In this document: positions 1 through 9,613 of the stretch, in pieces
Position numbering within the stretch: the first letter of the stretch is position 1
Layout: every line of letters starts with the position of its first letter
Source of the DNA: HdN1 sp964473645
GTDB lineage: Bacteria > Pseudomonadota > Gammaproteobacteria > Pseudomonadales > Ketobacteraceae
DNA length: 64,000 nucleotides
Assembly: GCA_964473645.1 (NCBI GenBank)
Contig: CAYYPW010000010.1
Coordinates: 124,001 to 188,000, forward strand
Direction: 5' to 3'
Notes under the pieces: model-generated
What the model was told of the DNA's origin: nothing
Databases searched by the model: none
Seen by the model: the letters and a program-made list of their open reading frames with translations, nothing else
Translations under genes and position numbers: made by a program

Positions 1-1
1 G

Positions 2-949
2 TTTTCGGCACAGAGCATCGGGCAATTACTGGAAGGCATCCATCGACTGGTGCCCATTGCTCCCGAGGCCGAAATCACGCTAGAAGCCAATCCAGGCACA
101 GCCGAACAGGAGAAATTCCGGGGTTTTCGTGCCGCGGGGGTCAACCGTTTGTCGATCGGTATTCAAAGCTTTAACCCCGCACATCTGGAAAAATTGGGCC
201 GCATTCATAACGGTGATGATGCACGGCACGCGATTGCCATGGCACGACGTGCTGGCTTTGACAACTTCAATCTGGATTTAATGCACGGCTTGCCCACGCA
301 AACGCAAGCCGATGCTCTACTGGATCTTGAGACGGCCTTAAGTTTTGAACCACCGCATCTATCTTGGTATCAGCTGACCATTGAGCCCAACACCGTGTTC
401 CATAACGCGCCACCCGTGCTGCCAGAAGATGAAACCCTGTGGGGAATTCAACAGGCAGGTGAGGCACAGCTGGCCGCCCGCGGATTCGATCACTATGAAG
501 TCTCGGCCTATGCCCAACCGGGCCGCCACAGTCGGCACAACCTGAATTACTGGCAATTTGGGGATTATCTTGCCATCGGCGCCGGCGCCCACGGCAAGAT
601 TACCTTTACGACCGAACAGCGCATCATGCGTTATCGCAAGACCCGGCTTCCGCAGGATTATATGGCGGCGTTTCAGAGCGTGATCGGCAAAAACTACACG
701 GCAGCGTGTGACGATCTTGCCCGCAAAGATCTGCCCTTTGAATTTTTCATGAATGCCCTGCGTTTGCGCGAAGGGGTGCCGACACGCTTGTTTGTCGAAC
801 GTACCGGGCTTGCGCTTTCCGACATTGAGACGGCATTGCGTCGTGCCTGCGATCAGGGCATGTTGGCCTGGTCAGAAGCACAACTGGCCCCGACCTCTCA
901 AGGCTGGTTGTTTCTGAACGATCTGGTAGAAGGGTTTCTGCCCGAATAA
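2..949 (+). CDS. hemW: HemW-like radical SAM heme chaperone, 5' end outside window
   Basis: This is the C-terminal part of a HemW/HemN-like radical SAM protein. HemW binds heme and an iron-sulfur cluster and delivers heme to cytoplasmic or membrane targets; older annotations call it oxygen-independent coproporphyrinogen oxidase. The reading frame is open from base 2, so the gene begins upstream of the window, and the N-terminal CxxxCxxC cluster motif cannot be seen. Visible family signatures are EANPGT, RLSIGIQSF, the NLDLMHGLPTQT segment, the SWYQLTIEPNT stretch and HNLNYW with GIGAGAHG-like GAGAHG, followed by the C-terminal winged-helix-like HemN_C region with FEFFMNALRL. The annotation rests on several family motifs, so HemW rather than true HemN is likely. 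The next gene starts 67 bases downstream on the same strand. Confidence 0.92.
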   Translation, partial: FSAQSIGQLLEGIHRLVPIAPEAEITLEANPGTAEQEKFRGFRAAGVNRLSIGIQSFNPAHLEKLGRIHNGDDARHAIAMARRAGFDNFNLDLMHGLPTQTQADALLDLETALSFEPPHLSWYQLTIEPNTVFHNAPPVLPEDETLWGIQQAGEAQLAARGFDHYEVSAYAQPGRHSRHNLNYWQFGDYLAIGAGAHGKITFTTEQRIMRYRKTRLPQDYMAAFQSVIGKNYTAACDDLARKDLPFEFFMNALRLREGVPTRLFVERTGLALSDIETALRRACDQGMLAWSEAQLAPTSQGWLFLNDLVEGFLPE

Positions 950-1016
950 GCCATCGTTTCAAGGATTCCTGACCTACAATGTAGGAACCTTCGGTTCTCG
1001 TCACAAGCACACGCTT

Positions 1017-3830
1017 ATGCAGGTCACCTCTTTTTCAAGGAAGATGCAACCGCTCTGGGCAGCGCTGCTGGTGCTTTTCTTTTGCACCAATAACGTCTGT
1101 GCCGAGATGCTATTGCTCAATGACACCGCCGACAAGGTGACTCTCGGCAAACGCGTACTCTACCTGGAAGACCCGCAACACGCCTACACCATCGAGCAGG
1201 TGCAACAAGCTACACCCGCTCTGCCCTGGCAACGACCACGCGCATCCACCCCCAACTTTGGTTTTAGCAAAAGCGCTTACTGGTTGAGCTTTACGGTTCT
1301 GAACCAACACCCGGAAACCGACTGGCGTTTGCAGATCGATTACCCCTTGCTGGACGACATTGCCTTATATGTACGCGCCTACAACGGTGAGATGCAAACC
1401 TTCGTCGCCGGCGATTCCCGCCCGTTTTCGCAGCGGCTGATACGCGACCGTATGCCGACTTTTCCGGTCGTGCTCAATCACCAGATGCCCTACACCTTCT
1501 ATTTGCGCATCAGTAGTCGTGATACCGTTATCGCCCCGCTCAATTTGTTTACCGTTCCGCTGCATGAAAAGCATCTGCGCGATGAAAACGTTCTGTTCGG
1601 CATGTACTTTGGCGCCATTACCATCATCCTGATTTACAACTTGATGATGGGCGTGATGCTGCGAGATCGCGGACATTTTATTTATTGCACACTGATCACC
1701 TCCTACGTAGTGATGGAAATGTCACTCAACGGCACAGGCAATCTGTATCTCTGGGGGGATTACCCCGAATTTGCAAAACGCATTCGGCCGTTCATGCTGG
1801 GCGTTGTGACGACATCCACCATTTTGCTGGCCATGTCGTTTTTAAGCATTAAGCATATGCGCATATTCAAACTCGATACGGCCCCTTTCATCATGGCATT
1901 CGGCGCCGTGGGAAGCGTGGGTGCAATACTGCTGCCCTTCACCTATGCCATTAATCTTTCGATGCTGGGCATCATGTTATCCAGCCCATCGGTCTACTAT
2001 GTCGGGATTCGTAGCTGGTATCAAGGCAATCGCATTGCCAAGTATTTTGTGCTGGGATGGTCGGGTTTGATTATAGGGGGCGCCATGAATATTCTGCGCG
2101 CCTATGATATTTTGCCGGTCAATTTCTTTACCAATTATGGGGGGCAGATTGGTTCTGTCTTGACCTTGTTATTGTTGAACCTCGGGCTGGCCGACAAGTT
2201 ACGCGCCCTGCAGCTGCAGCGTGATCGCGCCCAACGCCAGATCATCGTAGAGCAGGAAGAAGCCAATCGCCTACTTGAGCAACGCGTGCAGGAACGCACG
2301 GCCGCTCTGCAGCAAAAAACCCATGAGGCCGAACAAGCGGCCCGCGCCAAAAGCGATTTTCTGGCCAATATGAGCCACGAGATCAGAACCCCCATGAATG
2401 GCGTTATCGGTATGACCGAACTGCTTGATGGCACGCCGCTCTCCGGGGAACAGCACCAATACGTGAGAACCATTCGAAATTCTGGCAATGCCCTGTTGCG
2501 CATTATCAATGACATTCTCGATTACTCAAAAATTGAAGCCGGTAAGCTTGATATTGAACATATCCAGTTTGACGTCGATGAGTTGGTGGATGACTCGATC
2601 GCATTGTTTGCCCCCAAAACGCAGGAGAAAGGCGTCGCGTTGCTGATTGACCGCTACCCGGATGTACCGGGCGTGATGCAGGGCGATCCTACCCGCATAC
2701 GACAGATCCTGATCAATCTGTTGAGCAATGCGTTCAAATTCACGGATAAGGGTACGGTGACTTTGCGCTACTGCACAGAAATGAACGGGGAACAGGCCAT
2801 GCTGCGAATCGAGGTGTGTGATTCGGGCATAGGCATCAGTGACGCACAACAACAACGCTTGTTTCAAAGTTTCGCGCAAGCGGATTCGTCCACCACCCGG
2901 CGTTATGGCGGTACCGGTTTGGGGTTGGCAATATGCAAGCGTCTGACGGAGCTGATGGGTGGCAGCATCGGTATTCGCAGCCAAGCAGGCGAAGGCTCAA
3001 GCTTTTGGTTTACAGTACCAGCGCAGCGCTGTGGGCGGTCGATCATCGAACCTGAGACGTTGTGTTCCGATACGATTCTTATAGTCACAGCGAATGAATC
3101 CTTGAGGGATTGCCTGCAGCATGTCACGGCGTGCTGGGGTACCGACGTTCGGCGTTATGCGTCGATCGACGATCTGCCCACTTCGCTTGAAACCAACAGC
3201 CTGCTGCTCATCGACGAGGAAGCGTTACGCACACCGACAATCGCATCTGCAACACTTAACGTGCCTGGATATGCAGTGACTCGACAGATTGTGTTGCTCT
3301 CCCCCGCCAGCACGCAACCGCTCCCTTCGACGACCACACCACAAGTGATTATCGAGCATCCGGCCTCATTGCAAAAACTGTATCGTGCCGTGTTTGCCAA
3401 GGATACCGCCATCAGCCCGCAAGCCGCCCCGGCCACGCTGGCGCAGTACTCGCTCCGGGTTCTCGTGGCCGAAGATAATGCGGTGAATCAATTGGTTATC
3501 AAAGGCCTACTGCAAAAATTCGGGATCACACCGGTGCTCGCGGAAGATGGTGAAGCCGCCTTGCAGGCTTATCAGAAGGCGGAGGGTAATTTCGATCTCA
3601 TATTCATGGATTTCGAAATGCCGCGCATGGACGGCTACGCCGCCAGCATTGCCATCCGTCAACTTGAAACGCGCCATAACTGGGTTGCCACGCCCATTAT
3701 TGGTCTGAGCGCGCATGCGATGGCGGAATTCCATGAACAAGCGCTGTCGTCAGGGATGAATGAATGCCTGACCAAACCTGTAAAAACTGAACGGCTGGCA
3801 AAGCTGCTGAATGACATCGGTGCCTACTGA
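1017..3830 (+). CDS. 7TMR-DISM hybrid sensor histidine kinase/response regulator
   Basis: A 937-residue membrane hybrid kinase. A signal peptide (to about residue 30) precedes a periplasmic 7TMR-DISMED2-type beta domain (about 35-175), a seven-helix 7TM-DISM membrane region (about 185-390) and a coiled coil (about 395-440). The HisKA domain carries the phosphoacceptor His at residue 454 in NMSHEIRTPMNG. The HATPase domain follows, with an N box (INLLSNAFKFTD), DSGIGIS and GGTGLGLAICK. A degenerate receiver-like stretch (about 685-790) lacks a clear phosphoacceptor. An intact C-terminal receiver has acidic residues at VAEDNAVNQ, the phosphoacceptor Asp near 865 in IFMDFEMP, and the conserved Lys in LTKPVK. 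The ligand is unknown; DISMED2 domains are thought to bind carbohydrates or other small ligands. No partner response regulator is adjacent. It resembles the kinase at 19772-22543, but this one keeps its His. Confidence 0.93.
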   Translation: MQVTSFSRKMQPLWAALLVLFFCTNNVCAEMLLLNDTADKVTLGKRVLYLEDPQHAYTIEQVQQATPALPWQRPRASTPNFGFSKSAYWLSFTVLNQHPETDWRLQIDYPLLDDIALYVRAYNGEMQTFVAGDSRPFSQRLIRDRMPTFPVVLNHQMPYTFYLRISSRDTVIAPLNLFTVPLHEKHLRDENVLFGMYFGAITIILIYNLMMGVMLRDRGHFIYCTLITSYVVMEMSLNGTGNLYLWGDYPEFAKRIRPFMLGVVTTSTILLAMSFLSIKHMRIFKLDTAPFIMAFGAVGSVGAILLPFTYAINLSMLGIMLSSPSVYYVGIRSWYQGNRIAKYFVLGWSGLIIGGAMNILRAYDILPVNFFTNYGGQIGSVLTLLLLNLGLADKLRALQLQRDRAQRQIIVEQEEANRLLEQRVQERTAALQQKTHEAEQAARAKSDFLANMSHEIRTPMNGVIGMTELLDGTPLSGEQHQYVRTIRNSGNALLRIINDILDYSKIEAGKLDIEHIQFDVDELVDDSIALFAPKTQEKGVALLIDRYPDVPGVMQGDPTRIRQILINLLSNAFKFTDKGTVTLRYCTEMNGEQAMLRIEVCDSGIGISDAQQQRLFQSFAQADSSTTRRYGGTGLGLAICKRLTELMGGSIGIRSQAGEGSSFWFTVPAQRCGRSIIEPETLCSDTILIVTANESLRDCLQHVTACWGTDVRRYASIDDLPTSLETNSLLLIDEEALRTPTIASATLNVPGYAVTRQIVLLSPASTQPLPSTTTPQVIIEHPASLQKLYRAVFAKDTAISPQAAPATLAQYSLRVLVAEDNAVNQLVIKGLLQKFGITPVLAEDGEAALQAYQKAEGNFDLIFMDFEMPRMDGYAASIAIRQLETRHNWVATPIIGLSAHAMAEFHEQALSSGMNECLTKPVKTERLAKLLNDIGAY

Positions 3831-3984
3831 GTACCGAATGCCCACTAGACTCGTAACGCCTAGACTAAGCCGCTACCCCTTATGAGGTATGCGTCGACGC
3901 GACAATTCTAGATCTGGATCAATGGGGAAAGGGCAAAAAAAGACAGACTAGGGTTGAAGGGACTACTCTGAGAAAGAGAACAGA

Positions 3985-4599
3985 GTGTCAAAGAGACGCG
4001 CAACGCATTTCGCGCAACCAATGGGGACAAGCATCATCATGAGCACCGCGACGCACCAAACTGAAGCACAAAGAAATAATGCACCAATTCAAGGCAAAGA
4101 TCAACTCTGCAGTCTCACTGCCGAAAACATCATGACTCGCCCCGTACAAACCGCCTATGAAGGTTGGTCAGTGAAAATGTTGTTGGATTTTTTTCTGCGC
4201 CACAGCATTTCGGGCGCACCCGTCATGGCCAGTGATGGTGAATTGGTTGGGGTCGTCACCATGTCAGATGTCATGCGTTTTGAAAATCTGAGCCCGCGTG
4301 AAAAAGAACGACTGGCCGGCATGTCATGCTACAGCGAATATTTTGCTTTTGAGTTCAGCAAAGAAGACATTGCCAAAATGATGCAAAATGCGGATACCAA
4401 TTGCACCGTTAACCAGATCATGACGCCCAGCGTGATTCAAGTAGAGGCAAGCGAATCAGTAACCAATGTAGCGAAATTAATGCGGGAGAAAAAAATCCAC
4501 CGTGTGTTTGTCTGCGCAGATAAAAAGGCGATCGGCGTGGTCAGCACCAGTAATCTGCTGGACGCCATGATCGCCACGTGCGGTTGTGATCAGACGTAA
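3985..4599 (+). CDS. Tandem CBS-domain protein
   Basis: A small cytoplasmic protein made almost wholly of two CBS domains, which usually bind adenosyl nucleotides and act as energy or nucleotide sensors. The first pair element begins at about residue 47 (AENIMTRPV ... GAPVMASDGELVGVVTMSDVM) and the second at about 140 (NQIMTPSVIQVEASE ... IHRVFVCADKKAIGVVSTSNLLDAM). No effector domain is attached, so it probably modulates another protein. The longest frame starts with GTG at 3985, but ATG at 4039 (reading MSTATHQ) is a plausible start because conservation should begin only at the first CBS motif. ATG 4021 is a third option. A strong terminator follows the stop. Confidence 0.85.
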   Translation: MSKRRATHFAQPMGTSIIMSTATHQTEAQRNNAPIQGKDQLCSLTAENIMTRPVQTAYEGWSVKMLLDFFLRHSISGAPVMASDGELVGVVTMSDVMRFENLSPREKERLAGMSCYSEYFAFEFSKEDIAKMMQNADTNCTVNQIMTPSVIQVEASESVTNVAKLMREKKIHRVFVCADKKAIGVVSTSNLLDAMIATCGCDQT

Positions 4600-4607
4600 A
4601 TTACCAT

Positions 4608-4661
4608 CAGGGTATGGCACTTCAATCAACAATCGATTGAAGTGCCATACCCTGCATTTTT
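4608..4661 (+). terminator. Rho-independent terminator after the CBS gene
   Basis: A perfect 20-bp stem (arms 4608-4627 and 4635-4654) with a 7-base loop is followed by a T run at 4657-4661. It lies between the convergent CBS and TcA-like genes. The T run is on the plus-strand side, so it terminates the CBS transcript most clearly. Because the stem is symmetric, it may also slow transcripts from the minus strand. Confidence 0.9.
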
Positions 4662-4710
4662 AGTTTGCCGAGCGTACCGCTATAACCATGTATTGTCTGC
4701 TCTGTATTAT

Positions 4711-7700
4711 TTAGAGCTGGGCTTCATACTCAATCAACAACTGCACATCGACCGTGTCGGAAAAATCCACGCCGGGGTGCGCGTCAGCATCGATTGTCAA
4801 CACAAAGCGCTGATCTGCACTAATACCGGTGAGCGCATTCAATGCAAGCGCAACGCCCCCATTGGCAGCCGCCAAAAATCCGGCATTCGACAGGGCAACA
4901 CCGTTAGTGAAATCAACGGGGGCGCTGATGCCATCCGTCATTGCCTGCAGATTGGTCGTTACGGGGCTTGCCTCCACACCGCTCAGAGTCAACGCGAGAA
5001 ATGTCACCACTCGGGCTTTTTCTCGTGAATTATTGACCGCTGCGCTCGGATTGAACTCAAGCGCCAGAACACCGCCGTTGTTTCTGAAATTTGCCAAAGT
5101 ACCTGGGTTTTGTGCTTTGCCTGACATCAATACCGCCCGCTTTTGTGAAACGGGCATTTCACTTTGGTGTCTGGCGGCAAGTGTGGCCGAATAACTCGCG
5201 CGCATGTCAAACGTCAGCAATACATCGGTCAGCGTTTCCAGGCTGGTAGCATCGCCTCGCTGGCAAAGGGAAAGTTGCCAGGCAGTATCGATACCGCTGC
5301 CTTCAAAAGGCAACAGGGTTTCATCGGGCAGGTCGTAGACCCGCATATCGCCGCGCATATTGAATTCCGATAACGGCAATGCATCCGGAAACCGTGCCAG
5401 GCGATGTAATGAGCCGTCACTGCGTGATACCACGGAAACACCATGATTGGTCAACATGCCTTTATGGGGCATAACGTCGTTGGTGTAGGTCACACCCAGA
5501 CTCACACAGCGAATGCGATAGCCATAAAGCCCAGGGTAAGCGAGTCGAAGCATTATTTCCGCGGTTGAAAACCAGCAACTGCCGTGTTTTTTCAGTTGCC
5601 CGTAAGCAATGGGAAAATCCCGCGCCAGACTCAAGGTCTGCTTGACGGGAATCGTTTGCGACAAGCCGAAAATACGTGTGGCTTCCAGTTCCGCCAAATG
5701 CAGTTGTAAGGTATCGGCCCCGGTGACACCCCGTAGCTGTCGAGGAAAATAATCAAACGACACCACACGAATATCCTTATCCGTCTCAAACGACAAGGCA
5801 CGCTCCGCAAACCATGCCGTGCGTCCACCCAGATCCAGATAGCGACGCATCAAACGGTTGGCGAACGCAGACATCTGCTGCCAAAACGCTTTGCTGAGAA
5901 AGCGATAATCGTAAAATGCCAACATCTTTTGCCCGAAATTGTAATCGGCCTGGGCAATGGCACGATGCAATTCAGCAATTTTTACTTCGCGCTGTTTTAA
6001 TACCACCATTTTTTCAGCGGCGGGCAAGGCCATTTCCTGCAGGGCTTTCAGCTCACCCATGCGTTTGTTGCCTGCCGCCTCCAGGCTTTGCATCGATGTG
6101 ACACCGGCATAGACGAAGGCTCCGTAGCCGGCCATGACGGCCATTCCGCCCGTCAGCCCGGCCGTTGCAGCGCTGGTGCCGCCTTTCGATGAAATGACCT
6201 TGTACATGGCCGCATAATCAATCGAGCCGCCTGCTGCTTCACCATCGCCACTCATCGAGCCCAGTACACTTTGACCGAGGCCTGTCGCCGCATCTTTCAT
6301 GCCGCTAAAAAAATCGCCTAACTGCGAAAAGAAACTTTCGGAATCTTTAATTTCTTTTTGTTTGGCGGCAATTTGGGCTTTGACACCTTCAACCTGACGT
6401 TTCGCTTCCCCAACAGAAAACTGGGCAATTTGCACTTGTTCGTTGGCCACCTGAATGGCGTAAGACGCTTTCTCGACCAGATTGCGAGCGGTCATTTCAT
6501 CGAGCACGGCACGCTCATACTGGCTCATGTAATTGAGATAGTCATTCTGCGTACTTTTTGCAGACGCAGCAAAGCTGAGCGCTGCCTCACGCAACACGCG
6601 GTAACGCACGGGTGGCACATAATCTTTGGGAAACCCGTAGTAATTGAGACCCGCATTGATTTGTTCAAAGCCGATATGGGCGCGACTGATTTGCGTGGTT
6701 AATCGCGGATTGCGAGTGAATTTTGTCACGCCAAACGGCACAGGCAGCCACCCCAGAAAGGCATTCCAGGTGGGGGATATTTCAGGGTCTTCGCCATGCA
6801 AAAAAAGGACGCCCTTATATAATTCTCGTGCGCGCTGAATATTATTGGGTTGATCGGTGCGATAGAGCTGATCGGCCCATTCCAGCAATGCATCTCCCAG
6901 TTTCAGGCGAAAATACGACTTTTCCATCGCATTGGCCGGGAATAAAGCCGTGGCGTGTTTCAGTTTTTCTTGCATGGCCACGGTAGTGTCGGTGGCGAAA
7001 GCGAGCGAGCCTGTATTGGCACGCGAGGTGACCCACCATACCGTTTCTGGCGGCGTTGCTTTGGCACCGGGTTCTACCGGGGTAGGGCCACTGAAAACGT
7101 TGAACTGAGCGGCAACCGCCAAACTGGTTTCATAAGCGCTGGGGCCAAAAAAGCCGTAAGCAATCGGTTGTGCAGCCCCCTGAATGGCTTCACGGTATTT
7201 GCCCAGGGCCAGGCGCGTTTCAGCGAGACAGGCGGGGAGTAATCGATGCAATAATAAATCGATAAAATACGGCACACGGGCGATGCTGCCCGCATAAGAA
7301 AACCAGCTGTCGCCGGAATTGCCTTTCAACCAATAGCCCATGATCAATGCGTATTTGTTTTCAAAGGCGTCGAGACTGTCCGGATCGCTGATCTTGAAGG
7401 CTCGTTGTTCGGCGGCCATGGCCGCCGCGTTGTAGTGATCCCAGGCAGTATTTTTCCAGCGGTTGACGTGAATTTGCAGCGTATGCACCATTTTTGTCAG
7501 TTCGGCGTAGCGCCGTTCTGCTTCGGAATAAAAACCCGCATAAAAATCTTGGTGGGCTGCAGTCAGCAGGTCTTGCAGATCTACCAGATTGCGAGACCAT
7601 TGATCACCGATTTTTTGTTCCTGGCCAAAAGTAGTGGGCGATGCGGTTTTCGGTGGCGTAAATTGCGTGCTGTCATAGTGATCCAATCGGAGCCCGAGAA

Positions 7701-9213
7701 ACTGCGCCAAGGGCAAGGTACGCCCCCATACCGCCTTTTTGCTTTCTTCGTCATACATGCGTACTTGATAGGTTTTGCGTATATCAAAGTAGTTTTCTGC
7801 ATAAAATGGCTCGTTTCGTTCCAGCCATTCTTCATACTGCCAGAAGAAAGGGCCATGCGCCTGTCCTGGGTAGGTATATTCATTGATGATGGGCAAGCCA
7901 TTGCCCGTTAACGGCGGCAATATGGCATGCGGATCAAAGTCACACTGGAAACTGTCGGTAAAAAATCGCTGCAGGGTTTCGATGTTCTGTTGCACCGGGC
8001 TACTGACATCGAATTCCGAGCGGGAAAGGTTTAGTCGATAGCGATTTTCGAGTTCGTGCCGCGACTCAGCGGTGAGCGACATCAGATAATCGAGGTATTG
8101 GCTATCACTCAATTCACCTTGGGGTTGAATAACGGCAGCGGCCACTCCAAAACCAAAGCCCGCTCCCGCAGGCGCCTGCAATATCTGCAATACAATGTCA
8201 CATAGCAGACGATTGGCGGGTCGTTCACCCGTGTCTGTAGTGCGAAAATTCTGATGAAAGCGATTGTTCAATTGTTGCAGGGCGCCGTTGGCATCCAGCA
8301 GGCCTTCGCGTAATTGTTGCGTGGCGCGCTTCACCCAGATATCCACTAGATAATCGCGATACCCGGCCAGTGGGCTGCGCAACCAGGGAAAGCCATCAAA
8401 GAAATCCAGGCCAGGGCGTTGTATCCGATCGATATGACCGACATAGCGACTAACGGCGGCCCTCATGTCCCCCTGCAGAAAGCCCTCAATGTTTAGTGGA
8501 ATTTCGGCCACTAACAGATGTCCGCCGGTAATATCCGCGCGCAACACGGCATTGTCGAAGGCTGGGATCGCGCCCGCGACGTCCATCCCTGAGACCTGCT
8601 CGCGCAATGCTGAACGTAGCTCGCTGTTTTGTAATTGCGAAATACGTAGCGGCATCCCGATCTGCGCGAGCAGATTATCGGGATCGAGGAGTACGGTTTC
8701 GAGACCTCGGAGCATCGCCGTGCGCTGCTGTACCGACCATTCGCGAAACAGTGCCAACGGCGCCAAACGGGCCAACTCAGTGGCAAGTGCCTGTAAGGTC
8801 ATTAATTGCGCCTGCTGCATCAAGACGCCCAGCTGTTGAATATCAGCGGCTGCCGGACTCGTATCGTTGGGCAGTAAAGACACTGGAATGCCCTGCAGTT
8901 GAGCCAGTGGCGTGGGTGGTCTATCGACCAGCAAGGTGCCATCCAGATCGTAACTACGTAAGATTATTCCCAAGGCATCGCAATGCGTTAGATAGCAAGC
9001 ATAGGCAGCCCCGTGCCCTTGCTCATCGAGACGTATTTCAAACGCTCCATCAGCCTGTGAGATTGCACGCCCGATTTCGAGTGGTTCCGAAAGTGCGGCG
9101 CCAGGTAGGTCAGGAAACCCTGCGGGTAAATAGGCGTGAAGTGTAACGCCTGCCATGGTGTATTCGTGGTCACCGGAATAAATTACGCCAGAGGCCAGGG
9201 TAAGTACGGCCAT
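4711..9213 (-). CDS. Stand-alone Tc-toxin subunit A-like protein
   Basis: A 1500-residue protein resembling the C-terminal half of TcA insecticidal toxin subunits. I chose ATG 9213 (reading MAVLTLAS) because AAAGGAGAG stands just upstream; an in-frame start at 9288 has no such support. In order: a beta-rich N-terminal domain (about 1-115); a long helical and mixed region; a long helical hairpin (about 890-960 and 1043-1111) that brackets a Gly/Ala-rich hydrophobic tip (about 1009-1036), the layout of the TcA translocation channel; then a TcB-binding-like beta region (about 1110-1345), with segments such as YRIRCVSLGVTY, LPFEGSGID and LTDVLLTFDMRASY that align with the end of TcdA. About 155 further residues follow that TcdA does not have. 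Known TcA proteins are near 2500 residues and are encoded beside TcB and TcC; neither is seen here. No signal peptide is visible. Family assignment is from remembered TcdA sequence; toxicity is not shown. Confidence 0.8.
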   Translation of the reverse strand: MAVLTLASGVIYSGDHEYTMAGVTLHAYLPAGFPDLPGAALSEPLEIGRAISQADGAFEIRLDEQGHGAAYACYLTHCDALGIILRSYDLDGTLLVDRPPTPLAQLQGIPVSLLPNDTSPAAADIQQLGVLMQQAQLMTLQALATELARLAPLALFREWSVQQRTAMLRGLETVLLDPDNLLAQIGMPLRISQLQNSELRSALREQVSGMDVAGAIPAFDNAVLRADITGGHLLVAEIPLNIEGFLQGDMRAAVSRYVGHIDRIQRPGLDFFDGFPWLRSPLAGYRDYLVDIWVKRATQQLREGLLDANGALQQLNNRFHQNFRTTDTGERPANRLLCDIVLQILQAPAGAGFGFGVAAAVIQPQGELSDSQYLDYLMSLTAESRHELENRYRLNLSRSEFDVSSPVQQNIETLQRFFTDSFQCDFDPHAILPPLTGNGLPIINEYTYPGQAHGPFFWQYEEWLERNEPFYAENYFDIRKTYQVRMYDEESKKAVWGRTLPLAQFLGLRLDHYDSTQFTPPKTASPTTFGQEQKIGDQWSRNLVDLQDLLTAAHQDFYAGFYSEAERRYAELTKMVHTLQIHVNRWKNTAWDHYNAAAMAAEQRAFKISDPDSLDAFENKYALIMGYWLKGNSGDSWFSYAGSIARVPYFIDLLLHRLLPACLAETRLALGKYREAIQGAAQPIAYGFFGPSAYETSLAVAAQFNVFSGPTPVEPGAKATPPETVWWVTSRANTGSLAFATDTTVAMQEKLKHATALFPANAMEKSYFRLKLGDALLEWADQLYRTDQPNNIQRARELYKGVLFLHGEDPEISPTWNAFLGWLPVPFGVTKFTRNPRLTTQISRAHIGFEQINAGLNYYGFPKDYVPPVRYRVLREAALSFAASAKSTQNDYLNYMSQYERAVLDEMTARNLVEKASYAIQVANEQVQIAQFSVGEAKRQVEGVKAQIAAKQKEIKDSESFFSQLGDFFSGMKDAATGLGQSVLGSMSGDGEAAGGSIDYAAMYKVISSKGGTSAATAGLTGGMAVMAGYGAFVYAGVTSMQSLEAAGNKRMGELKALQEMALPAAEKMVVLKQREVKIAELHRAIAQADYNFGQKMLAFYDYRFLSKAFWQQMSAFANRLMRRYLDLGGRTAWFAERALSFETDKDIRVVSFDYFPRQLRGVTGADTLQLHLAELEATRIFGLSQTIPVKQTLSLARDFPIAYGQLKKHGSCWFSTAEIMLRLAYPGLYGYRIRCVSLGVTYTNDVMPHKGMLTNHGVSVVSRSDGSLHRLARFPDALPLSEFNMRGDMRVYDLPDETLLPFEGSGIDTAWQLSLCQRGDATSLETLTDVLLTFDMRASYSATLAARHQSEMPVSQKRAVLMSGKAQNPGTLANFRNNGGVLALEFNPSAAVNNSREKARVVTFLALTLSGVEASPVTTNLQAMTDGISAPVDFTNGVALSNAGFLAAANGGVALALNALTGISADQRFVLTIDADAHPGVDFSDTVDVQLLIEYEAQL

Positions 9214-9613
9214 ATCTCTCTCCTTTAGGGGCTGCAGGCTACGATCATATGATTGAGAGATTGCGCTGCAAGTCTTGGCCAGGCTCAATCTTCCATTGAT
9301 GCAGTTGTACCACGCAGATGTTGCTGCGATATGTTAGGTAACACCATTACCCCTGAAATAAACCGCGCTAAAAAAATGGCACTATTACCATATTTTTTTA
9401 ATGGCACTGCCTTGTCGCACATATCGTAGTAAGGGACGACAGGATGCCGTCGCTTTGTTTGCTGCTTGAATTCAACAAACGTGTAGGTCGTGCTAACATT
9501 CACCCACGGATCGACAGCGCATACAACCTGACAACGATATTTCACCAAAATAACCGACCGTCTCCTGCACTATTCAAACTCGTTCATTCATCTTCTGAAC
9601 AGGGAAACGCACC
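9214..9613. other. Intergenic region between TcA-like gene and amine oxidase gene
   Basis: This 400-base gap between divergent genes holds the likely TcA-like promoter near 9244-9271. It also has an AT-rich stretch at 9370-9399 in which a run of seven A plus TGG is mirrored by CCA, TA and seven T, an imperfect hairpin. The sequence AATGGCACT occurs twice, at about 9374 and 9400. The purine-rich AGGGA about ten bases before 9614 serves the plus-strand gene. Short open frames here have no coding character. Confidence 0.5.
9244..9271 (-). promoter_or_regulatory. Putative sigma-70 promoter of the TcA-like gene
   Basis: On the minus strand, TTGCAG (9271-9266) and TATGAT (9249-9244) are separated by 16 bases. 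The -10 box matches the consensus at five of six positions and the -35 box at three. Transcription would begin near 9237, giving a leader of about 24 bases that contains the AAAGGAGAG ribosome binding site. This is a pattern match only. Confidence 0.4.
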
